Assembly (NCBI GenBank): GCA_009926195.1
Contig: RFPK01000040.1
Coordinates: forward strand, 1-11,221
From: Synechococcaceae bacterium WB4_1_0192
GTDB taxonomy: Bacteria > Cyanobacteriota > Cyanobacteriia > PCC-6307 > Cyanobiaceae
Direction: 5' to 3'
DNA: 11,221 nt
How positions within the stretch are numbered: position 1 is the first letter of the stretch; every line of letters starts with the position of its first letter. Positions 5,587 through 11,221 of this stretch are shown piece after piece. The translations under genes were made by a program, and so were the position numbers. The notes beneath the pieces are model-generated. The model had not been told where the DNA came from, did no database searches, and saw only the letters and a program-made list of their open reading frames with translations.

Positions 5587-7342
5587 TTATGTCGTGAGCT
5601 GAGCCTCCTGCGGCATCACGCTGCTGGCCAGCAGGTTCTTCAGGTCGTCGCCCTCGATCACCTCCTTCTCCAGGATCTGCTGGGAGATGCTCTCCATCAG
5701 CTCGCGGTTGTGGTGCAGGATCGCCAGGGCGCGCTCGTGGGCGCGGTCCACCAGGGAGCGCACCTCCTTGTCGATCGCCTGGGCGGTGGCATCGCTGACG
5801 GAGCGGCGGGGGTTGTTGCCGCCGCCGAGGAAGCGGCTGCCGCCCTGCTTGTCGTAGGCCAGCGGGCCGAGGATCTCGCTCATGCCGTAGGTGCCGACCA
5901 TCTGCTCGGCGATGTCGCTCCTCGGTGGGCAGCTGCAGGGTGTACCCCAGGGCGCTCATGCCGCGGGGCACGATCGAGATCTTGGCCACCTTGCTGCCAC
6001 CGGGCATCAGGTGACCCACGATCGCGTGGCCCACCTCGTGATAGGCCACCACCTTCTTCTCATCGGGCTGCAGCACCCGGCTCTTCTTCTCCAGGCCGGC
6101 CACCACGCGCTCGATCGCCTCGTTCAGGTCGCCCTGCTCGACGGCGGTGCGCTTGGCGCGGGCCGCCAGCAGCGCCCCTTCGTTCACCAGGTTGGCCAGG
6201 TCGGCACCGGCGAAACCGCTGGTGGCCTGGGCGATGCGGTCGAGATCCACACCCGGAGCCAGCTTCACCTTGCGGGCGTAGATGTCGAGAATCGTCTTGC
6301 GGCCCGACAGGTCCGGGCGATCCACCAGCACCTGACGGTCGAAGCGGCCCGGGCGCAGCAGGGCGGCATCGAGGGTTTCCGGCTGATTGGTGGCCGCCAG
6401 CACGATCACCGGCTTGTCCTTGGCCGCGAAGCCATCCATCTCGGTGAGCAGCTGGTTGAGGGTCTGCTCGCGCTCGTCGTTGCCGCCGACCACGCCCATC
6501 GAGCCGGCGCGGCTCTTGCCGATCGCATCGAGTTCGTCGATGAAGATGATGCAGGGTGCCTTCTTCTTGGCCTCTTCAAACAGGTCGCGCACGCGGGCGG
6601 CACCGGCACCCACGAACAGCTCCACGAATTCCGAGCCGCTGATGATGAAGAAGGGCACGCCCGCTTCACCGGCCACCGCCTTGGAGAGCAGCGTCTTGCC
6701 GGTGCCGGGAGGGCCTACCAGCAGCACGCCCTTGGGGATGCGGGCGCCGATGGCGGCATAGCGCTCGGGTGTCTTCAGGAAATCAACGATCTCGGTGAGC
6801 TCCTGCTTGGCCTCATCCACACCGGCCACATCGGCGAAGGTGACCCGCGATTCCTCATCGGGCACGTAAACCTTGGCCTTGCTCTTGGTGAAGCTCAGCG
6901 CCCCCTGGGCGCCGCCCATCGAGCGGCGGGCGAAGAACTGCAGCACCAGGATGAAGATCAGCGGCGGCACGATCCAGCTCAGCGCCGTGGTGATGAAGCT
7001 CGGCTTCTGCGGCGGTGCAGCGGCGAACTCCACGCCGTGCTCCTCGAGCCGCTTCGGCAGGTCCATGTCGAAGATCGGCGTGGTGGCCAGCACCGTGGGG
7101 GCGCCTTCGGCCGGCGGCTCCTTGAGCTCGTAGCGGATCTGCTCCTGGGTGATGTAGGCGCGGCGCACGTTGCCGTCGTCCACCTGGCTCACGAACAGGG
7201 AGTAAGGCACGCGCGGCACCTGCTGCATGCCCTGGTTCGGCAGGAAGCTGCTGAACAGCAGCAGAACGCCGAAGCCGATCAGCACAAGGTTGATGATGCC
7301 GAAGCGCCGGTTCGGGGGGGTGTCGTCCTGGCGAATGGCCAT
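5587..7342 (-). pseudogene. ftsH: ATP-dependent zinc metalloprotease FtsH, broken by an internal out-of-frame deletion
   Basis: FtsH degrades membrane and some soluble proteins. From ATG 7342: N-terminal membrane helix (about residues 15-34), periplasmic/lumenal domain, second helix (about 119-137), AAA module with Walker A GPPGTGKT (210-217), Walker B IIFIDELD (265-272), second region of homology ([17 protein letters not shown]), and zinc site HEVGH (His435, Glu436, His439). The frame is normal through LPTEER (residue 476, base ~5915). The following bases then continue the family sequence in another frame as [14 protein letters not shown], running to the TAA at 5587. About 40 residues usual between these segments are missing, including the Asp third zinc ligand of the TGA(S/A)ND motif. 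Read literally, the frame runs on out of register and cannot give an active protease. It resembles the FtsH1/FtsH3 type of picocyanobacteria. Decay versus assembly error is unresolved. Confidence 0.92.
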
Positions 7343-7429
7343 GCGGCAGCTGCGCGAAGGGCCCCAAACTAGAAGCCCTCCCCGAGCGCGCGGGGGTGAG
7401 AACCGAACGGGACGGCTTCGGAACCCTGC
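7343..7429. promoter_or_regulatory. Divergent intergenic region between ftsH and the YedK-like gene
   Basis: These 87 bases separate the start of ftsH (minus) from the start of the YedK/HMCES gene (plus), so promoters for both must lie here or overlap the coding starts. The stretch contains an AT-richer patch, CCAAACTAGAAG, and a GC palindrome around GAGCGCGCGGGGG. I see no unambiguous -35/-10 pair and no LexA-type palindrome. Confidence 0.4.
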
Positions 7430-8008
7430 ATGTGTGGCCGCTACTCGCTCACCACCCGCCTCGATCAGCTGCTGCCGCGGCTCGGCGGTGCGCTGCCGGA
7501 TGGCCTGGCTGCTCACTACGGGGCCCAGCCGTTGATTCGCCCTGGCGATCCGGTGCTGGCCCTGCGCCAGGAGCATGGTCGCAGCGGTGCGGCGCTGCTG
7601 CTCTGGGGGCTGCTGCCGGACTGGAGCCGGGATCCGCTGCGGGGGCCCCGTCCCTTCAATGCCCGCAGCGAAAGCGTGGCCGAGAAGGCCAGCTTCCGCG
7701 GTGCCTGGCGCCATCGCCGCTGCCTGTTGCCGGCCGATGGCTTCTGGGAGAAGGGTCGGTTGATCCGTCGCCGTGATCGAGCCCCCTTCTGGCTGGCGGG
7801 GCTCTGGGAGCGCTGGATCGGCCCGGATGGCAGCGAGGTGGAGAGCTGCTGCGTGCTCACCACCGCCGCCAATGCGCTGATCCGGCCCCTGCACGACCGC
7901 ATGCCGGTCATCCTTGCCGATGGCCTCGAAGAGCCATGGATGGCCCCCGCTGACGGCCCCGGGTGCCGCGCCGATCACAATGGGGGCGCGGCATCAGAGC
8001 GGCCTTGA
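7430..8008 (+). CDS. SOS-response-associated peptidase (YedK/HMCES, SRAP family) with atypical C-terminus
   Basis: SRAP proteins covalently bind abasic sites in single-stranded DNA through Cys2, protecting replication forks. The 192-residue protein starts MCGRY, exposing Cys2 after Met removal, and has the other active-site residues: Asn77 in FNAR, Glu107 in DGFWEK, and His155 in LHDRMPV. The ATG at 7430 is fixed by the need for Cys2. After [12 protein letters not shown] (about residue 178) the sequence turns into [14 protein letters not shown] and stops. As I remember them, homologues continue about 20-30 residues with a different sequence here, so the tail may be deleted or replaced. The channel gene begins 8 bases after the stop. 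The catalytic core is complete, so activity remains possible. Confidence 0.9.
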   Translation: MCGRYSLTTRLDQLLPRLGGALPDGLAAHYGAQPLIRPGDPVLALRQEHGRSGAALLLWGLLPDWSRDPLRGPRPFNARSESVAEKASFRGAWRHRRCLLPADGFWEKGRLIRRRDRAPFWLAGLWERWIGPDGSEVESCCVLTTAANALIRPLHDRMPVILADGLEEPWMAPADGPGCRADHNGGAASERP

Positions 8009-8016
8009 ATCAAGCC

Positions 8017-8808
8017 ATGGCGCTGCGGCGGCGGCACCTCTGCTACGTGCGCCTGCTTGGGCTGTGCGTGCTGCTGATGATCGGCTTTGCCCTGCCCGGC
8101 CGCTGGAGCCGGATCACGGCGATCGGCTACAACTTGTTGCCGCTGGTGATGATCCGCGGCCTGAGCGAGCCGCTGGGCATCGTGATCTTCGGTGTCTGGG
8201 ATCGCCCGCTCTATCGGTTGCTGGGCCTGGCGGCCCTGCTCTCGGGCCTGAGCTGGTATCTCACGCCCCTCTCGTATCGATCCACCGGTGTGCTGTTGCT
8301 GTTGCTCTGGACCCTGTTCGTGGGCTGGAGCACCGTGCGGCTCGTGATGGGGCTCGCCTACGAGCGTCGGGTGAACGCCCGGGTGCTGATGGGTGCGTTC
8401 GCCGGCTACCTGCTGATCGGCCTGACGGCCGGCCTGCTGTTCAGCGCGATCGAATCGATCCACAGTGGCAGCTTCAGCAGCTTTCATGCGGCCTCCAGCC
8501 GCCACATCCCCCTGTCCGATCTGATCGGCGCCTCGGCCAATCAGCCGGTGTGGCAGCTCAACTTCATGCGGCTGAACTACTTCGCCTTCGTCAGCCTCAC
8601 CACCGTTGGTTTCGGTGATATCGCGCCGCTCACGCCCCAGGCCCAGATGGCGAGCGTGGCGATCTCCGTGATCGGTACCCTTTATCTGGCGGTGGTCATG
8701 GGGCTGTTGATCAGCCGCACAACGGTGCAGGTTGAGGAGTCACCAGCAGATCCGATCCACCGCGGCCTCCCGCGCCACAGCTCCGGCGATGGCGACCACA
8801 GACGCTGA
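8017..8808 (+). CDS. Potassium-channel-like protein (two-pore-helix ion channel family)
   Basis: A 263-residue integral membrane protein. Hydrophobic segments lie at about residues 11-28, 38-60, 66-82, 91-112 and 124-145, then a pore-loop region, then a last helix at 211-233. The selectivity-filter sequence SLTTVGFGDIAP (TVGFGD at 196-201) is a Phe-variant of the TVGYGD filter of K+ channels. The C-terminus is a short hydrophilic tail with no visible RCK or cyclic-nucleotide domain. I chose ATG 8017 (MALRRRH), 8 bases after the YedK-like stop; an ATG at 7963 would overlap that gene. An S4-like arginine ladder is not evident, so voltage gating is not supported. Substrate K+ is inferred from the filter. 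Confidence 0.85.
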   Translation: MALRRRHLCYVRLLGLCVLLMIGFALPGRWSRITAIGYNLLPLVMIRGLSEPLGIVIFGVWDRPLYRLLGLAALLSGLSWYLTPLSYRSTGVLLLLLWTLFVGWSTVRLVMGLAYERRVNARVLMGAFAGYLLIGLTAGLLFSAIESIHSGSFSSFHAASSRHIPLSDLIGASANQPVWQLNFMRLNYFAFVSLTTVGFGDIAPLTPQAQMASVAISVIGTLYLAVVMGLLISRTTVQVEESPADPIHRGLPRHSSGDGDHRR

Positions 8809-8839
8809 ACGCCTGCCCTCGGCCGGTCTCGTCGTTCAG
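8805..8839. terminator. Hairpin across the stops of two convergent genes
   Basis: CTGAACG (8805-8811) pairs perfectly with CGTTCAG (8833-8839). The arms contain the TGA stop of the channel gene and the TGA stop of ribD on the other strand. The loop is long (21 bases) and no T-tract follows, so a bidirectional terminator is only a possibility. Confidence 0.25.
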
Positions 8840-9610
8840 GGTTCCGAGCCGGCCTGCAGCCGCCAGAGCAGGTCAGGACCAAGCCGCTGCAGCTGCGGCC
8901 CCTGCCATGGCATCGCCGCGTTCACATCCACCAGCCCCAGATCGCCCAGTGGTGTGCGGGCGGCCAGGCCTCCGAGCAGCTTCGGGGCGATCACCGCCGC
9001 CAGCTGCTGCACACAGCCCTCGCGCAGGGCACTGGCCGCCAGTTCCGGGCCGCATTCCCAGAGCACCTGATTGCAGCCGCGCAGCGCCAGGGCCTCCAGC
9101 AGCGCCTTCGGTTCGCAGCGCTCCAGCTGCAGCCGTTCCACTCCAAGCCCATCCAGGTGTGCACAGACCGCGGCTGAGGCTTCCGGGCCGTGGGCCACCA
9201 GGGTTGGGGCGCTGCGTTGATCCCAGAGTGGGGTCGGTCATCGCCACCACCACCCGGGCCACGCCGGCGCGGATCAGCGCCTCGCTGCAGGGGGGGGTGC
9301 GGCCGTGGTGGCAGCACGGTTCAAGCGTCACCACCACGGTGCCACCCCGGGCCCGCTCACCGGCCTGGGCCAGGGCGTGCACCTCGGCATGGGGCGTGCC
9401 GGCTCTGGCGTGGAAGCCCTCGCCCACCAGCTGGCCGGCTGGATCGAGCACGACCGCTCCCACCAGGGGGTTGGGGCTGGTGCGTCCAGTCCCGAGGGCC
9501 GCCAGCTGCAGGGCGCGCCGCATCCACGGCAGCCAGGGGCTGGTGGTCGTCGCCGAGGCCTGGGCTGGAAGGGAAGACAGGGAGACCATCGGTCGGATTC
9601 GGATTCCCAT
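8836..9610 (-). pseudogene. ribD: Bifunctional riboflavin deaminase/reductase RibD, broken by an internal out-of-frame deletion
   Basis: RibD deaminates and then reduces a pyrimidine intermediate in riboflavin synthesis. From ATG 9610 (or 9589) the deaminase domain is intact: [12 protein letters not shown], zinc-site HAEVHAL (His74, Glu76), and [14 protein letters not shown] with the two zinc cysteines, up to VVVAMTDP at base ~9230. The next bases continue RibD in another frame: [18 protein letters not shown], then the end of the reductase domain ([30 protein letters not shown]) to the TGA at 8836. Together the two parts make ~258 codons against roughly 360 in the family. About 100 residues are missing, including the end of the deaminase and the NADPH/substrate-binding start of the reductase. 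Since ribD is normally required, either a second copy exists or the deletion is an assembly fault. Confidence 0.88.
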
Positions 9611-9641
9611 GCTGTCGCTGCCACGGCCACGGCGTTTCCGT

Positions 9642-9842
9642 TCAACTGCCGGCGGCTTCGACCCAGCTGGGCAGGCTGCGCCATTCGGCCACCACATACG
9701 GTGGCACCGGCAGCTCCACGAACACACCCGGAAGTTCCAGCCGCAGCGGCCGGTTCTGGCGCAGCTCGCTGAGCAGTGGGTTGAGGGCGAATTCGGCAGC
9801 GACATCACCACCGCCAATCCGAAACTGGCGGCTGACGGTCGC
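9642..9842 (-). pseudogene. 3' end of a DUF3122-like cyanobacterial gene, cut off by foreign DNA
   Basis: On the minus strand the frame ending at the TGA at 9642 encodes [30 protein letters not shown] and [13 protein letters not shown]. The pattern of a P-L-L-x-x-L, R-P-L-R-L and V-P-P-Y-V-V-x-E-W matches my memory of the C-terminus of DUF3122, a cyanobacterial lipoprotein-like family of unknown function. Only the last ~67 residues are present; going upstream the frame stays open to about 9926, but that stretch is the antisense of the plus-strand foreign gene. It ends 31 bases before the ribD start, a tight spacing that suggests an original operon with ribD. Confidence 0.6.
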
Positions 9843-9843
9843 G

Positions 9844-11221
9844 ATGCCGGCGCTCGACGGGGTGAAGCCGGCGCCCGAGTCCGGTGACGCTAGGCTCGAG
9901 GTGAAGCTGGGTGACGAGGTGATCATCTCGGAAAAGGTTCACTTCTACCCGCGCGACCCGGGACGGATCTGGTTCGCGGCGAACCCGATCGGCGGGGCCG
10001 CCTGCGGACCCGTGTTGCGCGGATGGATCCGGAGTGCGCCGGACGGCCGCGAATACCGCGGCACACCGTCGGTGGGGTATGCGTGGACGCAGCGCCTGAG
10101 CCGCAACACCGGGTTGGCGCTCGTATGGGTGCGAAGATCCCCCGGCGAGGCCGCCTGGCTCGCCGTTTTCTCGCTGGGCCTGGCGGCGGCGGGGGCGTTC
10201 GCCGCGGGCCGCGGGTGGTTCTCCCGGGCGGCCGCACGACGCGGCTGGCGCCACCGCTGGTTCCTGGGAACGTCGGCGATCCTCACCCTGGGCTTCGCCT
10301 GGGTGGTGACGCTGGGAAGCTTCCGGCTGAACGAGCGGGAGATCTTCGGCAATTTCTACGACTACCAGGCCGCGAGCTTCCTGCAGGGCCGGCTCGACGT
10401 TCCGGAGGAGGCCATCGGCGGCGAAGCGTTCGAGGCGAAAGGGAAACTGTACGGCTACTTCGGCCCCACGCCGGCGCTCCTGCGGCTGCCGTTCGTCGCG
10501 ACCGGGCTGGCGTTCGGCAACCTGAGCCGCGCCGCGATGCTGCTGTACTTCGGGATCACGCTCGCCGGCGCCTACCTGCTGCTGCGCGAGGCGCGGCGCT
10601 TCACCGGCGACGACGAGGACGATCCGGTGCCGCCGCGCGCGGCCACGGTCATTCTGCTCACCGCCGCCGGCTGGGGCAGCACGGTGCTGTTCCTCGCCAG
10701 CCGCGGCCTGATCTTCCACGAGGCGATCCTCGGCGGCATCGCTTTCGCGACGGCCTCGTGTTTTTGCAGCGTGCGGCACCTGCGCCTGCCGGAATCACGC
10801 TGGTGGATCGGGGCGCTGGTCGCGGGCGTCCTCTCGATCCACACGCGGCCGACGACGGGCCTGTTCGCGCTGACGCTCCTCGGCTGCGTGGCGGTGCTGC
10901 TGAGCGTGTTGCGCAGCACCGGCAAGCGAGGCGTCTTCGCGTTCTACGCGGGCACCGTGCTGGTGCTGTTCGCCACGGGCGCGGCCGACCTCGCCTTCCG
11001 CCAACCGATCACCCCGGGCAGCGACGACGCGTACACCACCTGGCTCACGCCACTGAACCCGTTCCTCACGCTGCGCAGCGCGCTCGACTCGAACGCGTAC
11101 CGACCGTGGTCGCTCGGCGTGGACGACGCGTCGTGGATGACGCGCGCGTGGTTCGGTCATCCGTTGGCGTGCATGGTGGGCGGGTCGCTGCTCGCGTCGA
11201 CGATGCTGCTTGGCGTGGCGA
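9844..11221 (+). CDS. Polytopic membrane protein, glycosyltransferase-like, from a different organism; open at the right edge
   Basis: One plus-strand frame has no stop from before 9844 to the window end. After a soluble ~95-residue N-terminal region ([27 protein letters not shown]), hydrophobic helices appear at about bases 10150-10220 and 10255-10325. Then comes a signature segment, [18 protein letters not shown] with [17 protein letters not shown], and at least four more membrane segments. This arrangement recalls large membrane proteins related to GT39/GT87-type sugar transferases, where an acidic loop follows the first helices; the assignment is tentative. Codon choice changes abruptly to TCG, ACG, GCG, CGA and GGA, unlike the preceding 9.8 kb. 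The ATG at 9844 is used only as the first start near the junction; the true beginning may be missing. The 3' end lies outside the window. Confidence 0.65.
   Translation, partial: MPALDGVKPAPESGDARLEVKLGDEVIISEKVHFYPRDPGRIWFAANPIGGAACGPVLRGWIRSAPDGREYRGTPSVGYAWTQRLSRNTGLALVWVRRSPGEAAWLAVFSLGLAAAGAFAAGRGWFSRAAARRGWRHRWFLGTSAILTLGFAWVVTLGSFRLNEREIFGNFYDYQAASFLQGRLDVPEEAIGGEAFEAKGKLYGYFGPTPALLRLPFVATGLAFGNLSRAAMLLYFGITLAGAYLLLREARRFTGDDEDDPVPPRAATVILLTAAGWGSTVLFLASRGLIFHEAILGGIAFATASCFCSVRHLRLPESRWWIGALVAGVLSIHTRPTTGLFALTLLGCVAVLLSVLRSTGKRGVFAFYAGTVLVLFATGAADLAFRQPITPGSDDAYTTWLTPLNPFLTLRSALDSNAYRPWSLGVDDASWMTRAWFGHPLACMVGGSLLASTMLLGVA

Noticed and set aside
1..11221. CRISPR array, retron, toxin-antitoxin pair or riboswitch
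   Set aside because: No regularly spaced repeats, reverse transcriptase, small overlapping gene pair or recognisable aptamer was seen.

Overview
The first ~9.84 kb look like the chromosome of a high-GC picocyanobacterium of the Synechococcus/Cyanobium type. The grounds are the close resemblance of the FtsH, LexA, HMCES/YedK-type and DUF3122-like proteins to that clade, and a GC content of roughly 65-75% in the lines I counted. These assignments come from motif recognition and memory of the families; no search was run. The last ~1.35 kb (about 9,850-11,221) looks like DNA from a different organism joined to it.

Layout. Plus strand, left end: the C-terminal part of an apolipoprotein N-acyltransferase (lnt), then a small secreted HExxH protein. 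Minus strand, 1711-7342: a small J-domain protein, tRNA-Ala(GGC) with its own terminator, lexA, argF, a two-gene insert (heme-oxygenase-like diiron protein and cupin), and ftsH. Plus strand, 7430-8808: an SOS-response-associated (YedK/HMCES) protein and a potassium-channel-like protein, divergent from ftsH. Minus strand, 8836-9842: ribD and the 3' end of a DUF3122-like gene. Plus strand, 9844 to the end: an unrelated polytopic membrane protein, open to the window edge.

The genes are mostly independent housekeeping functions: lipoprotein maturation, arginine synthesis, riboflavin synthesis, membrane proteolysis, SOS control and abasic-site protection. The real accessory element is the cupin plus diiron-protein pair at 4091-5457. 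It is lower in GC than its neighbours, lies between the ftsH terminator and argF, and carries complete metal-ligand sets in both proteins, so it is the best candidate for an undescribed small-molecule pathway.

The other striking property is structural. ftsH and ribD each have a clean internal out-of-frame deletion, lnt has a foreign-looking N-terminus joined across a short tandem repeat, the YedK-like protein has an unusual short tail, and the DUF3122-like gene is cut off by foreign sequence. So many breaks in otherwise well-preserved genes suggest assembly or amplification chimerism, with genuine gene decay as the alternative.
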